This document shows positions 4,860 through 11,710 of a stretch of DNA of 31,419 bases, piece after piece. Under the pieces are notes generated by a model. It saw only the letters and a program-made list of their open reading frames with translations, ran no database searches and was not told the origin of the DNA. The translations under genes were made by a program, and so were the position numbers. The DNA comes from a virus. The stretch lies in IMG/VR virus record IMGVR_UViG_3300014962_000037, positions 1 to 31,419 of that record. One strand, written 5' to 3'. The stretch's first letter is position 1. Each line of letters begins with the position of its first letter.

Positions 4860-7172
4860 ATGAATACAAAACCTACCACCCTACCAGTATTATTTGAAAA
4901 CATACCGATGGAGCTAAAAAGAATCCCTCGTTGGGTTCTATGGCGATTTGTAGAAGTGGGAAGCGGAGACACCAAGCGGTGGTCAAAGCTCCCCGCACAA
5001 CCAAACGGGCAATCTGCTTCCTCAACCAACCCAGCTACTTGGGCTGACTTTCTGACAGTCCAATCTGCCTATGAGTCCAACCCAACCCGTTTTGACGGTG
5101 TTGGATTCGTATTTAGTGATGAGGACAACCTAATCGGGGTAGACTTAGACGATTGCTACGATAACTCCTCCCAAGTGTTCACCAATGCTGCACTGCAGCA
5201 ATTAGCGGATAACATCGAGGGCTATATGGAGGTTTCCCCATCTGGCACAGGAGTGAAGATATTTACTCGCTCCATCCTAGCCAATGCCCATGTTGACCAC
5301 ACTAAAGGATTGGAGGTTTACCCTCGAGGTAGATATTTTACGGTCACAGGGCATCGTTTAAACGGCGCCATACCACAAGAAGCACAAGACCTAACCGCCT
5401 TCATACCAGCTAGAACCATCCGTTCAACTGGCGATGCGTTTGAGGACTATGCCCCACCTGTTGCGGACTACGACTTGCACAGAGTGGAGACTGAGATACT
5501 AGCCCACCTTGACCCTAACTGCGGATACACAGATTGGCTCAATGTAGGGTTTGCCCTCCACCATCAGTTTGGCGGGGACTACGAAGCCCTTGAGTTATGG
5601 GAAAGATGGTCTTATGGGGATGGCTCGGTGCACAACTACGCATCCGGTCAATGCGATGATAAGTGGTCAACCTTCAAGGGGTCGGGTGCAACTCTCAGAT
5701 CGCTTATATTCAAGGTCAACCAACAAGAGCGAAAAGAAGCCCTTTCTAGAGGCGAAATTATCCTTGACTCTGGGGCGATGAACCATGCCCGCACCTTCTT
5801 AGACAACCTTTACTCTTCTGAGGAAGGCTACCGTCTTGTGCACTATGCACAGGATTTTTATCTCTACAATACAACCCACTACGAGGTCACAGAAGAGGCT
5901 ACTATCCGTTCCAAACTCTATGCCCTCTTAGATAAATGCAAGCGCACAGGTAAAAAGGGCGCACTAGAACCGTTCAATCCGTCCCCAGCAACCGTATCTG
6001 CGGCTTTGGATGCGATTAAGTCTATCACCCACTTACCCAACCACGTAAACACCAAGCCACCAATTTGGTTAGAAGCATACGCACAGGACAAACCGGATGC
6101 TTCTAAGCTCATTTCGCTACAAAACGGTATCTTCCACCTAGAAGACTCACTGCTCATGCCACACTCACTGGGCTTCTTTACACAAAACTCGCTACCGTTT
6201 GCTTACGATCAGTCCGCCACGTGCCCACAATGGCTCTCCTTCCTTAAATCCGTTTGGGGTGACGACCAAGAATCGATTGACACCCTACAAGAGATGTTTG
6301 GCTACATTCTCTCAGGGGACACTCGCCAGCAGAAGTTTTTTAACATTATCGGTCCACGTCGCTCAGGCAAAGGCACGATTAATAAAATCCTCGTTGCCCT
6401 CTTAGGTCAACATAACACCGTCGCACCACAACTGGAGGAACTCTGTGATACATTCGGTCTTCAACCTTGGCTGGGTAAGTTATTGGCTAGTTTTACTGAT
6501 GCTCGGGCTCCTGAGCGGAATCGTTCTGCTGTTGTATCTCAGCTTTTACGTATTGTTGGTGGAGATACGATTACGGTTAACAGAAAAAACAAAGAAAGCT
6601 GGAACGGATACCTCCCAACCCGAATAGTCATCTATTCCAACGAAGTGCTTCAACTTACAGAGAACTCCAACGCACTCACTGGTCGCATGATTGTGCTAAA
6701 AATGAGCAAGTCGTTCTATCAGAACGAAGATACTGAGCTTTCCTACAAACTGGAGCAAGAACTCTCAGGCATTTTTAACTGGGCGATGGAAGGGCTACGA
6801 CGCAGATTGGAGCGTGGCGGTCACTTTATCCAACCTAAGACAGGCGTAGAGTTGTTAGAACTTATGGCTGAACTGGGCAACCCAATCGGTTCGTTTGTAG
6901 AAGATGCCTTGGTTTTTGACCCAGATGCAAAAGTATCTAAAGACGAAGTGTTTGCTTGTTATAAGCACTGGGCGCTAAAGAAGAGTATAGTGCCAGGAAC
7001 AGAGTTAGCGTTTAAACGTCGTTTCTTGGCTGCCACACAAGAACACCGTATTGAGTCTGCGTTAGACAGAACTGATGGCAACCGAACCCATGTGTATCGT
7101 GGTATTCGATTAAGCGAGAGAGCACAGAAGTATGTGGACTCAATTCAAACATTTGATGAAGGAGTATTTTAA
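4860..7172 (+). CDS. Primase-polymerase / SF3 helicase, D5-P4 type, 770 aa
   Basis: A multidomain replication protein. Residues about 15-170 resemble the archaeo-eukaryotic primase (PrimPol) fold of NrS-1-type phage polymerases, with the acidic pair in GVDLDD (D95, D97), SPSGTGVKIF (126-135) and a later His (TVTGH, H165). Residues about 207-285 fit a PriCT-type domain. Residues about 300-480 match the D5 N-terminal region. Then comes an SF3 helicase with Walker A GPRRSGKGT (498-506), a Walker B-like LLASFTDA (541-548), motif C ending in N594 (IVIYSN) and an arginine-finger candidate R609 (TGRM). It should make primers and unwind DNA at the origin just upstream. No Shine-Dalgarno is seen and the promoter lies very close, so translation may begin on a leaderless message. 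Confidence 0.9.
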   Translation: MNTKPTTLPVLFENIPMELKRIPRWVLWRFVEVGSGDTKRWSKLPAQPNGQSASSTNPATWADFLTVQSAYESNPTRFDGVGFVFSDEDNLIGVDLDDCYDNSSQVFTNAALQQLADNIEGYMEVSPSGTGVKIFTRSILANAHVDHTKGLEVYPRGRYFTVTGHRLNGAIPQEAQDLTAFIPARTIRSTGDAFEDYAPPVADYDLHRVETEILAHLDPNCGYTDWLNVGFALHHQFGGDYEALELWERWSYGDGSVHNYASGQCDDKWSTFKGSGATLRSLIFKVNQQERKEALSRGEIILDSGAMNHARTFLDNLYSSEEGYRLVHYAQDFYLYNTTHYEVTEEATIRSKLYALLDKCKRTGKKGALEPFNPSPATVSAALDAIKSITHLPNHVNTKPPIWLEAYAQDKPDASKLISLQNGIFHLEDSLLMPHSLGFFTQNSLPFAYDQSATCPQWLSFLKSVWGDDQESIDTLQEMFGYILSGDTRQQKFFNIIGPRRSGKGTINKILVALLGQHNTVAPQLEELCDTFGLQPWLGKLLASFTDARAPERNRSAVVSQLLRIVGGDTITVNRKNKESWNGYLPTRIVIYSNEVLQLTENSNALTGRMIVLKMSKSFYQNEDTELSYKLEQELSGIFNWAMEGLRRRLERGGHFIQPKTGVELLELMAELGNPIGSFVEDALVFDPDAKVSKDEVFACYKHWALKKSIVPGTELAFKRRFLAATQEHRIESALDRTDGNRTHVYRGIRLSERAQKYVDSIQTFDEGVF

Positions 7173-7321
7173 TGACTGAACAAGAAGAAAAGTTTGCGTT
7201 TGCAATGGCCGCTTTGATGGGGCTCGTGGCAAGGGGCGCTTCACCGGCGGAGGTGCGTGACATGATGTGGACTTACGCTGAATTTGCTTTCTCTGGTAAG
7301 CCTAAAGATGAGAACGCTTAA
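7172..7321 (+). CDS. Small acidic helical protein, 49 aa
   Basis: ATG 7172 overlaps the primase stop (TAATG), with GAAGGAG eight bases upstream. The product begins MTEQEEKFAFAMAALMG and looks like two amphipathic helices. It may be a small replication accessory protein given its coupling to the primase-helicase; no family is recognised. Confidence 0.6.
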   Translation: MTEQEEKFAFAMAALMGLVARGASPAEVRDMMWTYAEFAFSGKPKDENA

Positions 7322-7550
7322 TCGCAACAAAACAATCAAGCGCAACAACTTCACCACTATCTTTGGTGGTGTGGGAACGCGCAAGTCAGTTGTGTTGCCA
7401 CGACCAAAAGTCAAAGCCCTACGCACTAAGATGCAGATGTATCGTCGTGCCGCACAGGGCTGGCGCAACCAAACCTTTGGCAGACTGACTGCCTTAAAGT
7501 TAGTGTTGAAATACGGCAGACGCAAACCCATTCGGAGATTTATTAAATGA
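7308..7550 (+). CDS. Small very basic protein, 80 aa
   Basis: ATG 7308 lies 14 bases inside the end of the previous gene; an in-frame TTG at 7284 is less likely. The protein holds many Arg and Lys residues spread along its length (RTLNRNKTIKRNNF, YGRRKPIRRFIK) and no acidic cluster, which points to nucleic-acid binding. It ends in an ATGA overlap with the next gene. Function unknown. Confidence 0.6.
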   Translation: MRTLNRNKTIKRNNFTTIFGGVGTRKSVVLPRPKVKALRTKMQMYRRAAQGWRNQTFGRLTALKLVLKYGRRKPIRRFIK

Positions 7551-7711
7551 CAACACGAGATGGTGGTAAGGGCGACCGTCAACGTCCACTCGGTGTACCA
7601 AAAGAACAGTTTGAAGCAAACTGGGATGCAATCTTTAAGAAGCCATCTAAGCTCACTGAGAAGATTGTCAAGCAGGTAGAGCAGTCCATTAAGGAGAATA
7701 AAAATGACTGA
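7547..7711 (+). CDS. Small charged protein, 54 aa
   Basis: ATG 7547 shares ATGA with the previous stop. The N-terminus is Gly- and Arg-rich (TTRDGGKGDRQRPLGV), followed by a Lys/Glu helix (KLTEKIVKQVEQSIKE). Not recognised. It overlaps the next start by eight bases. Confidence 0.6.
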   Translation: MTTRDGGKGDRQRPLGVPKEQFEANWDAIFKKPSKLTEKIVKQVEQSIKENKND

Positions 7712-7784
7712 AGGCGAAGCAATAATAGTTTTCTTAATTATGAACGCCATTGTGCTGACATGGTTATGGAGTAAATGCAAATGA
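7704..7784 (+). CDS. Single-helix membrane microprotein, 26 aa
   Basis: ATG 7704 has a strong AAGGAG at 7691-7696. Residues 5-22 (EAIIVFLIMNAIVLTWLW) form one membrane helix with a short basic tail (SKCK). It overlaps both neighbours. Such single-pass microproteins are common in phage gene clusters, and the function is unknown. The strong ribosome site is the main support for so short a gene. Confidence 0.5.
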   Translation: MTEGEAIIVFLIMNAIVLTWLWSKCK

Positions 7785-8044
7785 ACGCAAATGAACTAGC
7801 TGATAAATTGGAAAACGCATTAGACGAAGATAGCTGGTGCCAAGAGTGTGCTTTGGAAAATACTGATCCGGTTGCAAGACAAGCAGCCACCATGCTCCGC
7901 CAATTACAAGCAGAAAATGGGGCGTTGAAAAGCCGTGAACTAACGGATGAGGAAATATATGAAATTTGGCGAACTTGCGATTGCAGTCCTGATGACCCAG
8001 TTTGTTTTGCTAAAGCAATATTAAGAAAGGCACAAGAGAAATGA
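7781..8044 (+). CDS. Two-module small protein (MNANELAD + LTDEEI), 87 aa
   Basis: ATG 7781 is chosen over ATG 7775 because GGAG (7768-7771) is then nine bases away and because two later paralogues start with the same MNAN(E/Q)LAD. Residues 1-50 form module one, ending in a coiled-coil heptad (AATMLRQLQAENGALK). Residues 52-87 form module two (RELTDEEIYEIW...FAKAILRKA) with several cysteines. Module one recurs at 8217 and 8433, and module two at 8609 and 8785, so this gene is either their fusion or their source. Function unknown; the helical heptads suggest oligomers or binding to a partner. Confidence 0.7.
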   Translation: MNANELADKLENALDEDSWCQECALENTDPVARQAATMLRQLQAENGALKSRELTDEEIYEIWRTCDCSPDDPVCFAKAILRKAQEK

Positions 8045-8220
8045 CCTCAATACTTGTTTGGTATTTGGTATCTGTCAGCGATGGCGGTTATAACAGAGGA
8101 AATGTTCAGTATTCGCCACCATTGGCAACACTAGAAGATTGCCAAAGAATACAGAAATCTTTTAACCCTTCAATTGTTTATTCCCAATGTGTTCAAGTAA
8201 GAAAGGTGCAAGAGAAATGA
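8041..8220 (+). CDS. Hypothetical protein, 59 aa
   Basis: ATG 8041 overlaps the previous stop (ATGA). The start MTSILVWYLVSVSDGG looks like a beta strand or short hydrophobic segment, followed by a domain with two cysteines (LEDCQRI, YSQCVQVRK). The pattern resembles small phage proteins predicted to be exported or beta-folded, but no family is recognised. It ends with KVQEK, like the KAQEK end of the previous gene, because the DNA before both MNANELAD starts is also repeated. Confidence 0.6.
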   Translation: MTSILVWYLVSVSDGGYNRGNVQYSPPLATLEDCQRIQKSFNPSIVYSQCVQVRKVQEK

Positions 8221-8423
8221 ACGCAAATGAACTAGCTGATTACTTGGAAAACAGAGAATTTAGAATTCCAAATCATAACGAAATTAAAGCCGCCACCATG
8301 CTCCGCCAGCTACAAGCCGAGAACGAGGCGTTGAAAAAGGCTTACGAGGAGGAAAGAAAATACGCCCGTTACTTAAGTAACCTTTGTACTGAAAACGACA
8401 TACAAATTATTTGGTATTTTTAA
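8217..8423 (+). CDS. MNANELAD coiled-coil protein, 68 aa
   Basis: ATG 8217 overlaps the previous stop as ATGA, with AAAGGTG about ten bases upstream. Residues 1-8 and the heptad AATMLRQLQAENEALKK are nearly identical to those in the protein at 7781, but the region between is shorter and the second module is replaced by YEEERKYARYLSNLCTEND. DNA at the start is close to identical over about 27 bases in the 7781 and 8217 genes, so the duplication is recent. Confidence 0.7.
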   Translation: MNANELADYLENREFRIPNHNEIKAATMLRQLQAENEALKKAYEEERKYARYLSNLCTENDIQIIWYF

Positions 8424-8432
8424 GGATAAGAA

Positions 8433-8612
8433 ATGAACGCAAATCAACTAGCTGATGAATTACAAGCAGTACTATTTGCTTGTGGCAAAGAAAGACCATT
8501 TTTAGAGCATGCAAAAATGCTACTCCAGCAACAAGCTGAAATCGAGGCGTTGAAAGAGCAGTTACGCATGAAGCTAATTGTAAACAAAAGCATAGAGGAC
8601 ATGTTGAAATGA
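8433..8612 (+). CDS. MNANQLAD coiled-coil protein, 59 aa
   Basis: ATG 8433 with AAGGA at 8422-8426. The third copy of the module, with the same head (MNANQLADEL) and a diverged heptad (AKMLLQQQAEIEALKEQL). It ends in an amphipathic helix and shares ATGA with the next gene. Function unknown. Confidence 0.65.
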   Translation: MNANQLADELQAVLFACGKERPFLEHAKMLLQQQAEIEALKEQLRMKLIVNKSIEDMLK

Positions 8613-8788
8613 CCACCCCCACCACACAAGACCGACAAGATGTGCAACGTACTCCGTTGACTGATGAGCAGATTCAAAAATGTAGCGAAGAGGCTTATGA
8701 CCGATACATTGAAGAATGCGAACACCCTAAGAGCTGGTACTTCGCCCGCGCCATCGAGCGCGCCCACGGAATAGGAGATGTAGAATGA
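8609..8788 (+). CDS. LTDEQI-module protein, 59 aa
   Basis: ATG 8609 overlaps the previous stop. The first 15 residues are a polar linker. Then comes PLTDEQIQKCSEEAYDRYIE and WYFARAIERAHGIG, matching module two of the 7781 protein (LTDEEI ... CFAKAILRKA) and the next gene. Probably a small helical hairpin; function unknown. Confidence 0.65.
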   Translation: MTTPTTQDRQDVQRTPLTDEQIQKCSEEAYDRYIEECEHPKSWYFARAIERAHGIGDVE

Positions 8789-8931
8789 CACCACTCACCG
8801 AAGAGCAGATTAAGCAACTCTGGAAACAGGCCGAAGATGATCTCTATGCCGCATGGAAAAACGGCGAGAACATCATCTTCAAAACCATGTTTGTAAGAAT
8901 CATTGAACGCCATTACGGAATAGGAATATGA
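8785..8931 (+). CDS. LTEEQI-module protein, 48 aa
   Basis: ATG 8785 overlaps the previous stop. This is the module on its own: PLTEEQIKQLWKQA, an Asp/Asn-rich turn, then TMFVRIIERHYGIGI. It aligns with the protein at 8609 over most of its length. GGAATAGGAG(A/T)-type DNA is shared at both 3' ends, so this is a tandem duplicate. Function unknown. Confidence 0.65.
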   Translation: MTPLTEEQIKQLWKQAEDDLYAAWKNGENIIFKTMFVRIIERHYGIGI

Positions 8932-9098
8932 CAAACAATCAAATATCAGAACTCATTAAGCTCTACTCCATCGATGGCGTATTGCGTGTATGGGAATACA
9001 CTCGCGCAGTAGAAGCAGAGATACTAGAAGATTTTAAGCAAGCAGATGCCATGGGGTATCAGGCTTATCAAAACAAGAAAGGATTAGATAATGGCTAA
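8928..9098 (+). CDS. Hypothetical protein, 56 aa
   Basis: ATG 8928 shares ATGA with the previous stop; AATAGGAA upstream may act as ribosome site. The product is helical and acidic (SELIKLYSIDGVLRVWEYTRAVEAEILED) and overlaps the next start by eight bases. Not recognised. Confidence 0.6.
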   Translation: MTNNQISELIKLYSIDGVLRVWEYTRAVEAEILEDFKQADAMGYQAYQNKKGLDNG

Positions 9099-9648
9099 TA
9101 AGAAGCCGTATTACGTTATAAAAGTGCCGATTTTCCCGGCAAACATCCATGTATGCTTTGATGAGCCTGCGTTTAAACAAGCCCTCACCGATAAGAACGT
9201 GCCACAAAAAATCGAGTATCTTGAGAACGGTGCAATGGCTGAGACCCATTCCATTCCAACTGCAGACGGGCGAACGTTTATTGGTTTGATTCTGGACCTA
9301 AAAGCAATTGATGATCTGGATTCAACTTTGGTGCATGAGTCTGTGCACTTGGTATATCGAATCTTTGAATACATCAATGAAGAAACGCCGGGCGAAGAGA
9401 CACGTGCCTATTTAACTGAATACATTTACAAACAAATCAAGAAGGTGATCGATGAGCCTAACGTTAGAAAAAGATATAGAGAGATACTTGACGAAAAGAA
9501 TCAAGCAGTTATCGGGGCTTTGCTACAAATGGCAGTCGACGATAACGGGAGTGCCGGACAGGATAGTAATCCTAAACCAAAAGATTCTGTTCGTAGAACT
9601 AAAAACACCGACCGGAAGACTGTCACCAAGACAAATCCTCGTGTTTGA
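9091..9648 (+). CDS. HExxH zincin-like protein, 185 aa
   Basis: ATG 9091, with AAAGGA upstream. Residues 78-113 hold a metallopeptidase-type motif: STLVHESVHLVYRIFEYI (H82, E83, H86), then GEETRAYLTEYI, in which E102/E103 could be the third zinc ligand as in small phage and ImmA-type zincins. The first 75 residues look like a beta domain. From about residue 121 the frame runs out of register through the next gene for 197 bases and encodes a low-complexity polar tail (NPKPKDSVRRTKNTDRK) that is probably not ancestral. It may cleave a host or phage regulator, or be a structural relative without activity. Confidence 0.65.
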   Translation: MANKKPYYVIKVPIFPANIHVCFDEPAFKQALTDKNVPQKIEYLENGAMAETHSIPTADGRTFIGLILDLKAIDDLDSTLVHESVHLVYRIFEYINEETPGEETRAYLTEYIYKQIKKVIDEPNVRKRYREILDEKNQAVIGALLQMAVDDNGSAGQDSNPKPKDSVRRTKNTDRKTVTKTNPRV

Positions 9649-9730
9649 TGAATTGGGTGAGGCAGGGTTTCCTGTCCACATTATCAGATCAAAAGAAGAC
9701 GTAGAGGATTTTATTAATGGCGTTTACTGA
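9452..9730 (+). CDS. VRR-NUC domain nuclease, 92 aa
   Basis: A compact VRR-NUC (PD-(D/E)XK superfamily) protein: E6 in the first helix, GVPDRIVIL (D36), FVELK (E49, K51) and Q61. These are the expected metal-binding and catalytic residues, and the length is usual for stand-alone phage members. In many phages this gene lies next to an SNF2-type helicase and is thought to process branched DNA in recombination or replication; here an HNH-like gene lies between them. ATG 9452 has AAGG five to ten bases upstream. The overlap with the previous frame is unusually long. Confidence 0.85.
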   Translation: MSLTLEKDIERYLTKRIKQLSGLCYKWQSTITGVPDRIVILNQKILFVELKTPTGRLSPRQILVFDELGEAGFPVHIIRSKEDVEDFINGVY

Positions 9731-10379
9731 CGACTACAAAAGAACTATCAAAGGCAGAGCTAATTCTCTTCTAGGCAACGCTCGAAAACGTTGCAAAGAA
9801 AAAGGAATAGAACTGCACATAACGCAAGAATGGGTAGAAGAACATCTGACACGTGGCACTTGTGAAATAACCGGATTGCATTTTTGTTTTGAACCACCAG
9901 ATCAAAAAGCAACCCGCCGTTGGGACGCACCGTCATTAGATCGAATTGATAAAGATAAACACTATACAGAAGACAACACAAGAGTTATACTATGGGCTGT
10001 GAATTGCGCATTGTCAGAGTACGGAACAAAAATAATGTTGCCAATTTTAAAAGCAATGGTTAAGGGAATAGAAAGTGCTAACAAGAAAACAACTACACCA
10101 TTACCAACAGGACATTATTCAAAAAGCTCAGAGCATACCAAACATTGGATTGTTCCTCCCACCGGGGCTGGGGAAGACGACTACTACCCTCACCATCATT
10201 GCGGAGCAGATGCAAGGGAAGACTTTGATAATTGCCCCGAAACGAGTGGCGGAGACAGTGTGGCACACCGAAATAAAAAAGTGGAGCCACTTGAAACACC
10301 TGAGAGTGAGCAAGATAATTGGGAACTCAACTCAACGTATGGCTGGATTGAATGCCGAGGCAGACGTATATTTGATTAA
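9717..10379 (+). CDS. HNH-like endonuclease with a run-on tail, 220 aa
   Basis: ATG 9717 overlaps the VRR-NUC gene by 14 bases. Residues 1-105 fit the phage HNH family with CEITGLHF (C49) and APSLDRIDKDKHYTEDNTRV (72-91), where the DRID motif and N87 and N96 are characteristic; the second zinc-type Cys pair is not obvious. These are often free-standing homing endonucleases. From residue 120 on, the frame passes out of register through the first 305 bases of the helicase gene and encodes an odd His/Pro/Glu-rich tail. This looks like an insertion that lost its own stop codon. Confidence 0.7.
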   Translation: MAFTDDYKRTIKGRANSLLGNARKRCKEKGIELHITQEWVEEHLTRGTCEITGLHFCFEPPDQKATRRWDAPSLDRIDKDKHYTEDNTRVILWAVNCALSEYGTKIMLPILKAMVKGIESANKKTTTPLPTGHYSKSSEHTKHWIVPPTGAGEDDYYPHHHCGADAREDFDNCPETSGGDSVAHRNKKVEPLETPESEQDNWELNSTYGWIECRGRRIFD

Positions 10380-11421
10380 CCTGGAAAACGTAGCGTGGCT
10401 TTTTAGCGTTTTAGATAAGTTAGTGTTCACTAACTTAGTGATTGATGAGTCATCTAGATTTAAAGACCCATCAACCAAACGATTCAAGGCGCTTAAAAAG
10501 CATTTAAAAGGGTTTAAGAGGCGCATTATTCTTACAGGCACCCCCACCCCTCAAGGCATGGGTGATCTTTGGTCACAAGTAGGTATTCTCGATCTTGGAG
10601 AGCGTTTAGAGACTAGCCTCACACGTTTTCGGGACAAGTATATGCAACCCGATCAGATGAACAGGCATACTCGTGTTGTGTATAGCTGGAAGTTAAAACT
10701 AGGTGCAGACAAACAAATACAAGAAAAAATATCTGACATTTGTTTTTCGTTGCGAGCAGAAGATTATCTTGAGTTGCCTGAGTGTACTAAACTGTATCAT
10801 TCGATTGAGTTAGATAAACCGGTAAAAGCTAAATATGAACAACTTAGAAAAGACATGGTCGCTGAAATCAAGGGGCAACAAATCACAGCTCCGACAGCAG
10901 CAGCATTGGCGAACAAGCTCCTGCAATTTACGTCTGGAGCAATCTACAATGAAGAGGGACAAGCACAAGAAGTACACAGTACTAAACTGGAATTCCTTGA
11001 GTCGATCATGGAGGAATCTTCCTCGCCGACCTTGGTGTTCTACCATTTCAAGCACTCGCTTACGCGAATACAGGAATCTTTCCCGCAAGCTGTGGTGCTG
11101 GACGATGACAACATTGAGGCGTGGCGTCGTGGCGAGATTCGTATGCTCCTCGCCCATCCCCAGTCCGGGGGGATCGGGCTTAATTTACAGTGCAACGTCG
11201 GAGAGACAGCACAAACGGTCTGGTTCGATTTACCATGGAGCTCAGAGAACTACATCCAAGCCAATGCACGTATATACCGCCAAGGGCAAGAAAAGCCGGT
11301 TATTATACACCATTTAGTTGTGTCTAATAGCGTGGATGAGCATGTAGTAAAAGTATTAGATGGTAAAATTAACTTACAAGAGGCACTTTTAGATTCGCTG
11401 AACTATGACAACAAAACATAA
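10075..11421 (+). CDS. SNF2-family DNA helicase/translocase, 448 aa
   Basis: GTG start at 10075 with AAGGGA about eight bases upstream; the start is fixed by the helicase motif LHHYQQDII right after it. Motif I is PPGLGKTTTT (29-38), motif II VIDESS (122-127), motif III LTGTPTP (153-159). The C-terminal lobe carries SGGIGLNLQ (motif V) and ARIYRQGQ (motif VI). The length is that of the compact phage SNF2 proteins that accompany VRR-NUC. Likely moves along duplex DNA to remodel replication or recombination intermediates. It overlaps the next gene by 17 bases. Confidence 0.9.
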   Translation: MLTRKQLHHYQQDIIQKAQSIPNIGLFLPPGLGKTTTTLTIIAEQMQGKTLIIAPKRVAETVWHTEIKKWSHLKHLRVSKIIGNSTQRMAGLNAEADVYLINLENVAWLFSVLDKLVFTNLVIDESSRFKDPSTKRFKALKKHLKGFKRRIILTGTPTPQGMGDLWSQVGILDLGERLETSLTRFRDKYMQPDQMNRHTRVVYSWKLKLGADKQIQEKISDICFSLRAEDYLELPECTKLYHSIELDKPVKAKYEQLRKDMVAEIKGQQITAPTAAALANKLLQFTSGAIYNEEGQAQEVHSTKLEFLESIMEESSSPTLVFYHFKHSLTRIQESFPQAVVLDDDNIEAWRRGEIRMLLAHPQSGGIGLNLQCNVGETAQTVWFDLPWSSENYIQANARIYRQGQEKPVIIHHLVVSNSVDEHVVKVLDGKINLQEALLDSLNYDNKT

Positions 11422-11710
11422 AATAAACGCAGCTACTCCACGGCTTTCAGACGAGGACCTAGACCCCATTGAGCAAGACGATACACCTGACGGTTATCAC
11501 GTATTGCAAGAGGGTTGGCTTTTGTGGGATGATGATGATATAATGGACATCCGTAATTTAATTAAAAACAAGATGCCGCAAAAGCAAAGTTTTATTTTGA
11601 CAGCATTCTTGGATGGTCACAATTATTATGACATCGGGGTAAGCGAAAAGTATTGGCGCTATCACTTTGCTAAAGGTATTGAGTTCATTAAAAAGGAATT
11701 AAAGCTATGA
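11405..11710 (+). CDS. Sigma region-4-like helix-turn-helix protein, 101 aa
   Basis: ATG 11405 overlaps the helicase end. The first 55 residues are acidic and probably disordered (DEDLDPIEQDDTPDG, WDDDDIMD). Residues 57-100 (KMPQKQSFILTAFLDGHNYYDIGVSEKYWRYHFAKGIEFI) follow the pattern of sigma region 4 and related HTH activators: a helix, a short turn at DIGVS and a recognition helix. Phages often have such a late regulator after the VRR-NUC/SNF2 pair. Given the region-4-less sigma factor at 3421, it may supply the missing function in trans; this is inference. Confidence 0.6.
   Translation: MTTKHKINAATPRLSDEDLDPIEQDDTPDGYHVLQEGWLLWDDDDIMDIRNLIKNKMPQKQSFILTAFLDGHNYYDIGVSEKYWRYHFAKGIEFIKKELKL

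Noticed and set aside
4860-4862. A later start for the primase-helicase with a better ribosome site
   Set aside because: The PrimPol N-terminal segment (IPRWVLWRF) begins at residue 22, so a later start would cut into the domain; ATG 4860 just after the promoter is kept.
7241-7780. A minus-strand open frame of about 179 codons
   Set aside because: It lies opposite four well-coupled plus-strand genes with ribosome sites and has no start signals or recognisable domain.
164-9178. GTTTAAAC as evidence of cloning or synthetic DNA (it is also a rare-cutter restriction site)
   Set aside because: The copies sit in natural genes in different frames with no vector sequence or regular spacing, so a biological cause is more likely.
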